From Fimbriiglobus ruber (GTDB lineage Bacteria; Planctomycetota; Planctomycetia; Gemmatales; Gemmataceae), in contig NZ_NIDE01000017.1 of NCBI RefSeq assembly GCF_002197845.1, forward strand, positions 542,712 to 606,711: DNA of 64,000 nt. Direction: 5' to 3'. A program made the position numbers and the translations under genes. This document shows positions 51,608 to 58,928 of the stretch, piece by piece. The notes under the pieces are model-generated. The model made no database searches, was not told the origin of the DNA, and worked only from the letters and a program-made list of their open reading frames with translations. How positions within the stretch are numbered: position 1 is the stretch's first letter; every line of letters starts with the position of its first letter.

Positions 51608-54600
51608 GTGCCTAGTCCACGCAAGAAAACGACGCCCGCCGCCACCGGGACGGACCCGAAGCCCGTGAAAAAGACGGCCCGGAAGGCGACACCCGCTGCC
51701 GCCCCGAAGGCGACCGGCGTCGAGCCGGCCGCCGCCCGGCGGAAGCGTGCGCCCGCGAAACCAAAAGTCACCGTCGGTATCGTGGACCGGCCGCCGTTAA
51801 TCCCAGACGGGTCCGGCAATTACGACCTGGTGATCGTCGAGTCGCCGGCCAAGGCGAAGACGATCAACAAGTACCTCGGCCAGCGGTTCAAGGTACTCGC
51901 CAGCTACGGCCACGTCCGCGACCTGGCGACCGGCCGCCGGCAACCCGGCGAGGAAGTGTCCGGCATCAAGATCAGCGACGGGTGGAAGCTGCGCTACCTC
52001 GTCGACGCGGGGGCCAAGGCCCAAAAGCGCAAGGGCCGGCGTACCCAGCAAGACATATTGGACGAACTGCGGGCCGCCGCCGCCAAGGCGACCCGCGTGC
52101 TGCTCGCGAGCGACCCCGACCGCGAAGGGGAGTCGATCGCGTGGCACATCGCGGACGAATTGAAGCTCGACCCGGCGCAGACGTATCGCATCCGGTTCAA
52201 CGAAATCACCAAGAACGCGGTCCAGCACGCCCTCGCCCAGGCGGACAAGATCGACATGGAACGCGTCCGGGCTCAGGAAGCTCGGCGGGCGATGGACCGG
52301 GTCGTTGGTTTCCCGCTCTCGGGTCTGCTCGGGGATAAAGTGACCCGCGGGCTGAGCGCGGGGCGCGTCCAGTCGGTCGCGGTCAAGCTGATCGTCGACC
52401 GCGAGCGGGAGATCGAGGCGTTCCGGACGGAAGAATACTGGAAAATCACCGCGCTCCTCGCCCCACAAGGGTCCGGGGTGAAGTGGACCGCTGACCTCAA
52501 AAAGAGCAAGATTTTCGCGAAAAAGAAGGGCGAGGCGGCGGACAAGTCGGCCCCAGCTGACGACGACAAGCCGGACGCCGCGGAAGCGGCCGAAGTCGCG
52601 GAAACTCCCGCCGAGGGCGACGCCCCGGCAGCCCCGGCGGAGAAAGCCGGCATCCCGAACCCGCCCGCCGGGACGTTCCTCGCCGAGCTGGCGAAGTGGG
52701 ACGGCGCGGACGCCGCGCTCAAGTCCGAGGCGGACGCCGACCGCGTCACGGCGGCGCTGCTCGGCTCGGCTTACGTGGTGTCGAAGATCGACCAGAAGGA
52801 CCGCCCCGAGCGGCCGTCCGGGCCGTTCACCACGTCCACGCTCCAGCAGCAGGCGAACATCCGGCTCCGGTTCTCCGCGAGCCGGACGATGCAGACCGCT
52901 CAAAAGTTATACGAAGGGGTCGACCTCGGCAGTGAGGGGAACGTCGCGCTCATTACGTACATGCGTACCGACAGCATGCGGATCTCGCCGGACGCGCTGA
53001 ACAACGTGCGGGCGCACATCCAGTCGGCGTTCGGCAAGCCGTACCTGCCCGAAAAACCGAATGTTTACGCGGCCGGTAAGAGCGCACAGGAGGCGCACGA
53101 GTGTGTCCGCCCGACGGACGTGGCGATGACGCCCGAACGGGCCGCCCGGGCCGGACTCGGCGGCGACCAGCTCCGCCTGTACACGCTGATCTACCAGCGG
53201 TTCGTCGCCAGCCAGATGACGCCCGCGATCTTCGCGGTCACGAACGTGGAAGTGACCGCCGGCCCGGGCTTGTTCAAGGCCACCGGGCGGATCTTGAAGT
53301 TCGACGGGTACCGCAAGGTGATGTCGCCGGCCGGCAAGCAGGAGGACACCGAACTGCCCGCGCTGCGGGACCGCATGCCGCTCGACCGGCTCGACCTGTT
53401 CGAGACCCAGCACTTCACCCAGCCGCCGTCCCGGTTTAACGAGGCGTCGCTGGTCAAAATGCTGGAAAAGGAAGGCATCGGCCGCCCGAGTACGTACGCG
53501 AGCATCATCGAAACAATCCAGGCCCGCGGGTACGTCCGCCAGGAGGCCCGGCGGTTCTTCGCGACGGACGTGGGCAAGGTCGTCACCGACCTGCTGGTCG
53601 CCCACTTCCCGCGGATCATGGACCTGAAGTTCACGAGCCACTTCGAGGAAGAACTCGACGACATCGAGACCGGGAAGTGTCAGTACCGTCAGGTGTTGGA
53701 CGAATTCTGGGGACCGTTCTCGGAGGCATTGAAGAAGGCCGAGACGGACATGCCCGCGCTCCGCGGGATCGAGACGGGCGAGAAGTGTCCGCAGTGCGGA
53801 CGCCCGCTCCTTCAGCTCTTCAGTGCGAAGACCGGAAAGCCGTTCATCGGCTGTTCCGGCTACCGCGAAGACCCGAAGTGTACGTACATTCAGCCGGGCG
53901 AGGGCGAGACGCCGCGGGCTCAGCCGACCGTCACCGACATCCCGTGCCCGGCGTGCGGGAAGTGGATGGTCAAGAAGGAAGGCCGCTTCGGCACGTTCTT
54001 CACGTGCGAAGGGGCTCCCGGCTGCCCGACCACGATGAACCTGAACGCCGAGGGCAAGGTCGTTGTCACCGCCCTGCCGACTACGCACCAGTGCCCGAAA
54101 TGCGAAAAGCACAACTTGCTTCTGAAGGAGAGCAAAGCCGGCAAAAAGTACCTCGGCTGCCCGGACCCGAAGTGCAAGTACATGGTGGACTCGGACGCCC
54201 AGGGCAACCCGGTCAAGCCGGCGGAGACCGGGGTGGCGTGCGAGAAGTGTGGCAGCCCGATGGTGATCCGCACCAGCTGGCGCGGCCCGTTCCTGTCGTG
54301 CAGCGGCTACCCGCGGTGCCGGAACGCGAAATCCATCAACGCCGAGTTGCGCGAGAAGCTGAAGGACATTCTCCCGCCGATGCCCGAGAAGGCGGAAAAG
54401 GCGAAGGCGGCCCAGCCGGACATGCCGGCGGTCGAGATCACGGACAAGTGCCCGGAGTGCGACTCGCCGATGCGGTTACAAAAGTCCCGATTCGGTGGCC
54501 GATATTTCCTCGGCTGCACCAAGTACCCGAAGTGCAAGGGGACCAAGAAGCCGACGCCGGCGCTGCTCGAACAGATCGCGGCCGCCGAAGCGCCGGCGGC

Positions 54601-54610
54601 GGGAGGGTGA
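51608..54610 (+). CDS. topA: DNA topoisomerase I with five C-terminal zinc ribbons
   Basis: The enzyme relaxes negative supercoils. The Toprim domain begins at LVIVESPAKAKTINKYLG near residue 75 and includes SDPDREGESIAWHI. The catalytic Tyr is in ALITYMRTDSMRIS near residue 450. An acidic/Ala-rich insert of about 90 residues (KKGEAADKSAPADDDKP onward) splits the Toprim-domain III region. Five four-Cys zinc ribbons follow from residue about 726 to 980, the first CPQCGRPLLQLF and the last CPECDSPMRLQ. The N-terminus has a Lys/Ala/Pro-rich tail. The start is GTG 51608, with CGGAG upstream; ATG 51563 is an alternative. Confidence 0.93.
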   Translation: MPSPRKKTTPAATGTDPKPVKKTARKATPAAAPKATGVEPAAARRKRAPAKPKVTVGIVDRPPLIPDGSGNYDLVIVESPAKAKTINKYLGQRFKVLASYGHVRDLATGRRQPGEEVSGIKISDGWKLRYLVDAGAKAQKRKGRRTQQDILDELRAAAAKATRVLLASDPDREGESIAWHIADELKLDPAQTYRIRFNEITKNAVQHALAQADKIDMERVRAQEARRAMDRVVGFPLSGLLGDKVTRGLSAGRVQSVAVKLIVDREREIEAFRTEEYWKITALLAPQGSGVKWTADLKKSKIFAKKKGEAADKSAPADDDKPDAAEAAEVAETPAEGDAPAAPAEKAGIPNPPAGTFLAELAKWDGADAALKSEADADRVTAALLGSAYVVSKIDQKDRPERPSGPFTTSTLQQQANIRLRFSASRTMQTAQKLYEGVDLGSEGNVALITYMRTDSMRISPDALNNVRAHIQSAFGKPYLPEKPNVYAAGKSAQEAHECVRPTDVAMTPERAARAGLGGDQLRLYTLIYQRFVASQMTPAIFAVTNVEVTAGPGLFKATGRILKFDGYRKVMSPAGKQEDTELPALRDRMPLDRLDLFETQHFTQPPSRFNEASLVKMLEKEGIGRPSTYASIIETIQARGYVRQEARRFFATDVGKVVTDLLVAHFPRIMDLKFTSHFEEELDDIETGKCQYRQVLDEFWGPFSEALKKAETDMPALRGIETGEKCPQCGRPLLQLFSAKTGKPFIGCSGYREDPKCTYIQPGEGETPRAQPTVTDIPCPACGKWMVKKEGRFGTFFTCEGAPGCPTTMNLNAEGKVVVTALPTTHQCPKCEKHNLLLKESKAGKKYLGCPDPKCKYMVDSDAQGNPVKPAETGVACEKCGSPMVIRTSWRGPFLSCSGYPRCRNAKSINAELREKLKDILPPMPEKAEKAKAAQPDMPAVEITDKCPECDSPMRLQKSRFGGRYFLGCTKYPKCKGTKKPTPALLEQIAAAEAPAAGG

Positions 54611-54986
54611 AAATGGCAGACGGCCGGTAAATCAGGTCAGAATGACCGGGGCACTGGTGAAGCTGTGTAATTGCCAGGGCCTACACCAAGTATACCTAAA
54701 ATTGCCAACTTAATTTTTATTGCACGTTTTTACGAATTAAAATAAGTCATGATTATTTGTTTTCCTTACCACTTGTGCAGCCTCTTTGCTATTGACACTT
54801 GACCAATCTGCTCGCTCGTAATTATCAAGCCAAGAAATGAAAAATTTCCGTTGTTGGATATTTCTGACTTGCGACTTTAGCTCCTCGGAGTATTCTGGAA
54901 GTTATACTAGTCCGCATGCGTCGGATTAATAAGTGATCTCGTTTTCGGCGACCTGTTATTCTCTCCTTTCTTTCGAGGTGTGTCCT
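54611..54986. other. AT-rich upstream region of the DUF1559 gene
   Basis: About 375 bp, clearly more AT-rich than its surroundings (54700-54960). I see no gene. A TATACT at 54903-54908 is a possible -10 element for the downstream gene, but no good -35 is apparent. Confidence 0.4.
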
Positions 54987-56033
54987 GTGACCCAACGCCC
55001 AATCTCTCCCATTCAGCGCAAAGGATTTACGCTGATCGAATTGCTGGTGGTGATCGCAATTATTGCCATCCTCATCGGGCTCCTGCTGCCGGCCGTCCAG
55101 AAGGTCCGCGAGGCAGCTGCGAGGGCGAAATGTACGAACAATCTGAAGCAAATCGGCTTGGCTCTCCACGGTTTCCATGACGTGTACAATCACTTCCCTG
55201 TTGGCGAAGCCAATGACGATAACAACAACTGGGGCTGGATGGTCTGGATCCTCCCGTACGTCGAACAGGGACCGCTATACTCGTCCATGACCACGTTGAA
55301 TGCCTCTAACAACAGTGCTTTCGTGTTCCCGAACATGGGCGGTGGCGTTAACACCGGCTTCCCGGGCGCTTCAAACCTGGACCTGATCAACGGGGCGACT
55401 GCTGGTTATGGCCAAGGGACTGTGACACAGGCTCTTCTTCTGTCCAACGGCACGGCCGCTATCAACACCGTGATCCCGACTTACATCTGCCCGAGCGACA
55501 TTCTGCCCAATACCTATACCAGTGGTCAGGGCAAAACGAACTACATGGGCAACATCGGGAACACACAAAACTGGGGTTCGTCTACATACGGTTGCAGCTC
55601 CGGTGCCACCGGTGCGGTAATGAATGGCTGGCTGTTGCACTCGAACAACAACAACAGCACTTGGGTCATCCGCATGGCGGATGTCACGGACGGCACCAGC
55701 AACACGTTCATGGCAGGTGAAGCCACGGTCAGCACCAATGTGACGGTCGCCGCGAACACCCCGCAATTCCCAATCTGGGCCGGTGGTCACGCTGGCTGTA
55801 ACGGTACCCAGAATAGTGGGAACGTCTTCCGTATCGCTGACGCCGGCGTGTATAATACCGCCCCGTACACGCTGAACAGCGGGAACGATAACTCGTTTGG
55901 TAGCAAGCATACAGGCGGCGCGAACTTCGTGATGGGCGATGCATCTGTGAAATTCGTCGCCAGCTCGATCGACGGGCCGACCTACACCGCCACGGCCTCG
56001 CGGAACGGTGGGGAAAGCCTGCAACTGCCGTAA
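54987..56033 (+). CDS. DUF1559 (prepilin-type N-terminal cleavage) protein
   Basis: The 348-residue product has a type IV prepilin-like leader: [20 protein letters not shown], where cleavage falls after the G of KGF and the new N-terminal Phe is methylated. A DUF1559 (SBP_bac_10) domain follows: [20 protein letters not shown], then [12 protein letters not shown] and the C-terminal [20 protein letters not shown]. This family is enormously expanded in planctomycetes and is thought to be exported, function unknown. The start is GTG 54987 with GAGGTG upstream. A strong terminator follows. Confidence 0.92.
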   Translation: MTQRPISPIQRKGFTLIELLVVIAIIAILIGLLLPAVQKVREAAARAKCTNNLKQIGLALHGFHDVYNHFPVGEANDDNNNWGWMVWILPYVEQGPLYSSMTTLNASNNSAFVFPNMGGGVNTGFPGASNLDLINGATAGYGQGTVTQALLLSNGTAAINTVIPTYICPSDILPNTYTSGQGKTNYMGNIGNTQNWGSSTYGCSSGATGAVMNGWLLHSNNNNSTWVIRMADVTDGTSNTFMAGEATVSTNVTVAANTPQFPIWAGGHAGCNGTQNSGNVFRIADAGVYNTAPYTLNSGNDNSFGSKHTGGANFVMGDASVKFVASSIDGPTYTATASRNGGESLQLP

Positions 56034-56062
56034 ACACAACTCGTTGTCCACGACAACGTAAA

Positions 56063-56106
56063 AAGCCCGCGGGCTTCCCTAATCGGGAACCCGCGGGTTT
56101 TTTCTT
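56063..56106 (+). terminator. Rho-independent terminator of the DUF1559 gene
   Basis: AAGCCCGCGGG pairs with CCCGCGGGTT around an inner stem TTCCC/GGGAA and a short loop. A T-rich tail follows on the plus strand. Confidence 0.9.
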
Positions 56107-56617
56107 TTTCTACCCTGCACAACACACGGCACCCAGGGTCCAGCGGCACGGTTCGGATCTTGGAATCTCACTGGAACGGGACACTCCGGGGCGGTTGCCG
56201 ATGTCTTGCGGTGGGCCGGGACGATGACGTGGCGGATGATTCGCCCGCTCATCCGGGAGAACACCGCCACCTATCTGACCGGCATCCGGATAACGAAGAC
56301 CCTCTTCCGCCCGATTGCTACTGTTACTGATCACAAACCGGTCGGGGGAAAACGGCAGTCGATCGGTTTGGCACGGAGTTTATCCGGCCGAAATATCTCC
56401 TCATAATTCTGTACAATTTTACAGGTGGCGGCGCGGACCGATCCCGTTATAATCCCCCTACCTGAGTGACAGAAATTGGCTGAAGCGAGTGGAAAGCGGT
56501 AAACCAAACGGTGCCCGCGGATACCTAAAACCACCCAAAAATGACTGGCAAAGCCTAATTCTTGAGGAAACGGAAAAGCAGTAAGGTCAGCAAGTTAAGT
56601 GAAAAACCTGAAAATAT
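56107..56617. other. Gap between the DUF1559 terminator and tRNA-Gln
   Basis: About 510 bp without a supportable gene. Short frames on both strands have no start signal or recognisable domain. The tRNA-Gln promoter must be near the end of it, but I see no clear hexamers. Confidence 0.4.
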
Positions 56618-56688
56618 TACCCGGTAGTGTAACGGTAGCACAAGAGATTTTGGTTCTCTTTGTCTAGGTTCGAATCCTAGCCGGGTAA
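56618..56688 (+). tRNA. tRNA-Gln (TTG), the island integration site
   Basis: The 71-nt cloverleaf has acceptor TACCCGG/CCGGGTA, anticodon stem AGAGA/TCTCT with loop TTTTGGT giving anticodon TTG, and T-arm GGTTCGAATCC. The 3' CCA is not encoded. Its last 44 bases (56645-56688) recur exactly at 60455-60498, so the gene was split and restored by integration. Confidence 0.97.
56645..56688 (+). repeat. attL: 44-bp direct repeat in tRNA-Gln
   Basis: This is the 3' portion of the tRNA, from the anticodon stem to the discriminator base. It is identical to 60455-60498; identity ends one base beyond on each side. Integrases of the tyrosine class commonly use this part of tRNA genes. Confidence 0.95.
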
Positions 56689-56691
56689 CTC

Positions 56692-56724
56692 AAGCAACCC
56701 CTGGAAATACCAGGGGTTGCGGTG
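56692..56724 (+). terminator. Hairpin replacing the native tRNA terminator
   Basis: GCAACCCCTGG and CCAGGGGTTGC form a perfect 11-bp stem with loop AAATA directly after the tRNA, at 56694-56720. The following GGTGTTT is a weak T tract. It is carried by the island and may serve as the substitute 3' end signal. Confidence 0.55.
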
Positions 56725-56760
56725 TTTAGCTCGATAGGTTCCGCGTAAGAATGTGGCTTT

Positions 56761-56898
56761 GCCGAACCTTGGCGGAACTTATTTGTTGGGCGAGTGACTT
56801 ATGCCCAACAAAAGAGGCTTTGGAAAGCAAAAAGCTCCCCCGTTAAATTCTGGGAGAGCGATGGGGCTGGGAACTCGCCGAACTTATGCCGAACCTAT
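56761..56898. promoter_or_regulatory. Left arm-type integrase site candidates
   Basis: GCCGAACCTTGGCGGAACTT (56761-56780) and GCCGAACTTATGCCGAACCT (56877-56896) each hold paired GCCGAAC-type units. Between them a 10-bp perfect inverted repeat TTTGTTGGGC/GCCCAACAAA lies at about 56783-56812. The same CCGAACTTATG word returns at the right end of the island. Confidence 0.5.
56826..56866 (-). terminator. Intrinsic terminator of the integrase gene
   Basis: On the minus strand GCTCTCCC pairs with GGGGGAGC (one mismatch), and TTTTT follows. It lies about 30 bp after the integrase stop. Confidence 0.65.
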
Positions 56899-57674
56899 TC
56901 CGGCGGTTTCTTCGGGTTCATTTTGGCGAACACGTCGTCCGTCACCGCCTGCTCGTCCAGGCTCACGTAATGCTGCATCAGCGTGTCCGCGTTGCACCCG
57001 TAGGCGATACTCGCCCGCCGCGCGTCGATCCCGGCTTCCCACGCCATCGTGAACGCCCGTCTACGGAACATATGTGTAGTTAGTACGGGCCGGTCTTTGA
57101 ACGCTTTCCGGTAATCGGAGAACAGCGTCTCGACCCAATAGTAAAGCCGCTGGGGTGAGAAGACCGGGTTGAGCTGGTGAGACGGGAAGCCCTTCTCGTC
57201 GAGCGCGACCTTGAGGCCGGTCAGATACCCTTCCCACAGCCACACCTTCCCTTTGAAAGCATCGAGCGACGCGAACACATCATCCGGCAGCGGGACGGCT
57301 CTTTCCTTCCTCCCTTTCGTCAGGTCCGCCGGGAACACGATTCGACCATTCCGGAGCTGTCCCGCCTTTAGGCCACACAGGTTCATCAGCCGGCAACCGC
57401 TGTACGCTTTGACGGACAGGAAGAGTTTCGGGAATGGCCAGATTCCGAACCGTTCCGCGATCCATTCGTAAAAGTGAGCGATCATCTCGTCCGTCGCGTA
57501 CTTCACGGGTAGCTTGTCGGTCTTCGGTGGCGACACTTCCTCCCACGGATTCCCCGCCACGATTTTCAGGTCTTCCACGAACCACTTTTGCCACAGGGAG
57601 GAAAGCCCGCAGATTAGGCTGGTGACGTAGTGGGCGCTCGGCAACGTCTTCCGCCTAGTCTTGGTGGTCATCAT
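56895..57674 (-). CDS. int: Short tyrosine recombinase (island integrase)
   Basis: The enzyme should catalyse integration and excision of the island at tRNA-Gln. The catalytic domain shows AYSGCRLMNL (Arg I, about residue 95), TKGRKERAVPLP (Lys, about 120), TTHMFRRRAF (His-x-x-Arg, about 201-204) and MQHYVSLDE (nucleophilic Tyr, about 236). The position that is usually His/Trp in box III (LGHSS) reads YGCNA here. With 259 residues it has only a short N-terminal core-binding region, where phage integrases usually exceed 320. The start is ATG 57674; TTG 57701 is possible. It adjoins attL, the usual position. Confidence 0.88.
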   Translation of the reverse strand: MMTTKTRRKTLPSAHYVTSLICGLSSLWQKWFVEDLKIVAGNPWEEVSPPKTDKLPVKYATDEMIAHFYEWIAERFGIWPFPKLFLSVKAYSGCRLMNLCGLKAGQLRNGRIVFPADLTKGRKERAVPLPDDVFASLDAFKGKVWLWEGYLTGLKVALDEKGFPSHQLNPVFSPQRLYYWVETLFSDYRKAFKDRPVLTTHMFRRRAFTMAWEAGIDARRASIAYGCNADTLMQHYVSLDEQAVTDDVFAKMNPKKPPE

Positions 57675-57729
57675 CGTGTCCCGCCAGGACGACCTGCGCA
57701 ATGTCCGGGGAAAAGAATGCCGTTATGCC

Positions 57730-57870
57730 GTGCAGCTTTTTCTCGTTGCCCTTGTGGCCATCTTGATCGCGTTCGCCTTCGTCGCCTACGAGGAGTGGTG
57801 CTTTCAAGATGATGCTTGTCTGAATGATCGCATCCGGCATTTGCAAGCGGCCGGAAAGATCAAGCCATGA
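57730..57870 (+). CDS. Tiny membrane protein A of the island
   Basis: The 46-residue product is mostly one transmembrane helix (LFLVALVAILIAFAFVAYEE) followed by a charged tail ending in HLQAAGKIKP. The start GTG 57730 is chosen because in-frame starts further up run into the divergent integrase gene; no good Shine-Dalgarno sequence is seen. Its stop overlaps the start of the next gene as ATGA, which supports translation of both. Size and topology recall phage holin-like or toxin-like peptides, but there is no sequence evidence for either. Confidence 0.45.
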   Translation: MQLFLVALVAILIAFAFVAYEEWCFQDDACLNDRIRHLQAAGKIKP

Positions 57871-58070
57871 GCGGCATGTACGGCCATACCCCGATAGGTC
57901 TCGCAAAGGATTGCCAGGAAATGGCGAAGGCTGCGGGCAAGCAAGGCGAAGCGTTCCAGAAGGGTGCGATGGTCTTGATGGGCGTCATGGTCATGGCGAG
58001 CGCGATAAGCGCGTTGCTCGAACTCAAACGAGAGCTGAGCAAACGCGAACATCACGGGCACGGAAGGTAG
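57867..58070 (+). CDS. Tiny membrane protein B of the island
   Basis: The 67-residue product has a hydrophilic N-terminus (DCQEMAKAAGKQGEAF), one hydrophobic helix rich in Met (GAMVLMGVMVMASAISALLEL) and a basic His-rich tail (KREHHGHGR). It starts at the ATG overlapping the stop of the previous gene, with a weak GGAAAG ahead. No family is recognised. It is likely co-expressed with its neighbour. Confidence 0.5.
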   Translation: MSGMYGHTPIGLAKDCQEMAKAAGKQGEAFQKGAMVLMGVMVMASAISALLELKRELSKREHHGHGR

Positions 58071-58258
58071 GCTGCGTTGTCTACCTGACCGGATGCTGTA
58101 GGTCATCCATGCAGCCATCCGCACGATAGCCCATCCGAATCGCCCGCGCAAGCAGATCGAGATGGCACCCGCCCCTCTCCCCACTCCCTCCCTCAAGCTA
58201 TGCCCCAGGAATGGCCCATCGCAGCGAATTAGAGCCTGCTCGCCGCGTTCGTTCGTGC

Positions 58259-58321
58259 TTTTCGGGGTCCGGACCGCATTGTACCCGCGAAGCGCGGGAG
58301 CGGTCCTTTACCCCCCGAAAA
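58259..58321. ncRNA. Nested three-tier stem-loop, candidate structured RNA
   Basis: Three coaxial stems are nested: TTTTCGGGG (58259-58267) with CCCCGAAAA (58313-58321), GGACCGC (58271-58277) with GCGGTCC (58300-58306), and CCCGCG (58284-58289) with CGCGGG (58293-58298) closing an AAG loop. Internal loops are small. The symmetry means either strand could form it. No known RNA family is recognised, and a long cruciform or operator is an alternative. Confidence 0.5.
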
Positions 58322-58531
58322 CCCCGACCGACCGACGGCTACGCGAGAGCATCATTCCTGAAGGAAGGGCGATTTTGGCAGATGGAAAACTGAGCCTGAA
58401 GAATTGAGAACCCTTATGGAAAGAGGGGCGTTCAAAAAAAACCAAGTGTCCACCCATTGCTCGATGTCGCTATATTTCGATTTAACTCGTTATCTGACAA
58501 CGAGATGTGGAGGCGGCGCGTTTGGGTTTTA

Positions 58532-58601
58532 ACTGGTACTATTGATTGGGGAGGCGTAGAATCCAAAGCTCTTCTACGCCTCCCCAATCAATAGTACCAG
58601 T
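58532..58601. repeat. Perfect 30-bp inverted repeat with 10-nt loop
   Basis: The left arm 58532-58561 (begins ACTGGTACTATTGATTGGGG) is exactly complementary to 58572-58601, loop TCCAAAGCTC. No T tract follows on either strand, so it is not a standard terminator. A hairpin of this length and perfection is prone to loss, which suggests recent origin or selection. Confidence 0.95.
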
Positions 58602-58686
58602 CGGCTTTTATTCGCGCCGACGTGTTCACGTCGAAATTTCTCGAAAAATTATTCTCTTTAGCAGGCGTGATTTCGATTTAGGTAAC

Positions 58687-58714
58687 AAAAAACCCCGGCA
58701 ATGTTGCCGGGGCT
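58687..58714 (-). terminator. Intrinsic terminator of the GAF two-gene unit
   Basis: On the minus strand CCCCGGCAA pairs with TTGCCGGGG around a two-base loop, followed by TTTTTT (complement of 58687-58692). It lies about 20 bp after the stop of the 55-codon gene. Confidence 0.92.
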
Positions 58715-58735
58715 CTAAAGGCATTCTGTTGCTAT

Positions 58736-58903
58736 TTACTTCACTCGTCTTGCCCGAAGCCTGCGTTTCATTCGGCGCATCTCAAGAATCTGCTTGAGTT
58801 TAGCCTCATCCTTCCGCGCTTCTTGGAGAACGGTTTCCAATCGTGCTGTTGTGAGGGCGACAGCTTTAACCTTGTTCTGCTGGTCCAATACGGCTTCGCT
58901 CAT
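58736..58903 (-). CDS. 55-residue basic coiled-coil protein, partner of the GAF protein
   Basis: A short gene with a near-perfect Shine-Dalgarno sequence (AAAGGAGG, five bases before ATG 58903) begins 25 bp after the stop of the GAF gene and ends 22 bp before a strong terminator. The product reads MSEAVLDQQNKVKAVAL, then a helical LETVLQEARKDEAKLKQIL and a very basic end (RRMKRRLRARRVK). A nucleic-acid-binding or membrane-surface role is conceivable. No family is recognised. Confidence 0.75.
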   Translation of the reverse strand: MSEAVLDQQNKVKAVALTTARLETVLQEARKDEAKLKQILEMRRMKRRLRARRVK

Positions 58904-58928
58904 CGCTTCCTCCTTTCGGGGTTATCCG

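Larger units (their letters stand above)
58071..58735. other. Non-coding middle of the island
   Basis: This 665-bp stretch contains no gene I can support. It holds two strong secondary structures, listed separately, with AT-rich sequence between them (58400-58530). It could encode a small RNA, an origin, or regulatory DNA for the cargo genes. Confidence 0.5.

Noticed and set aside
56206-56406. Small frame resembling an NADH dehydrogenase subunit I N-terminus
   Set aside because: The likeness is limited to a few residues, with no ferredoxin Cys motifs and no start signal.
57804-58196. Minus-strand frame of 130 codons across the tiny membrane genes
   Set aside because: It lacks a Shine-Dalgarno sequence and any recognisable motif, and the plus-strand pair has the ATGA overlap.
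58259-58601. Retron-like msr/msd region suggested by two strong hairpins
   Set aside because: No reverse transcriptase gene is present in the island or anywhere in the window, so a retron cannot be supported.
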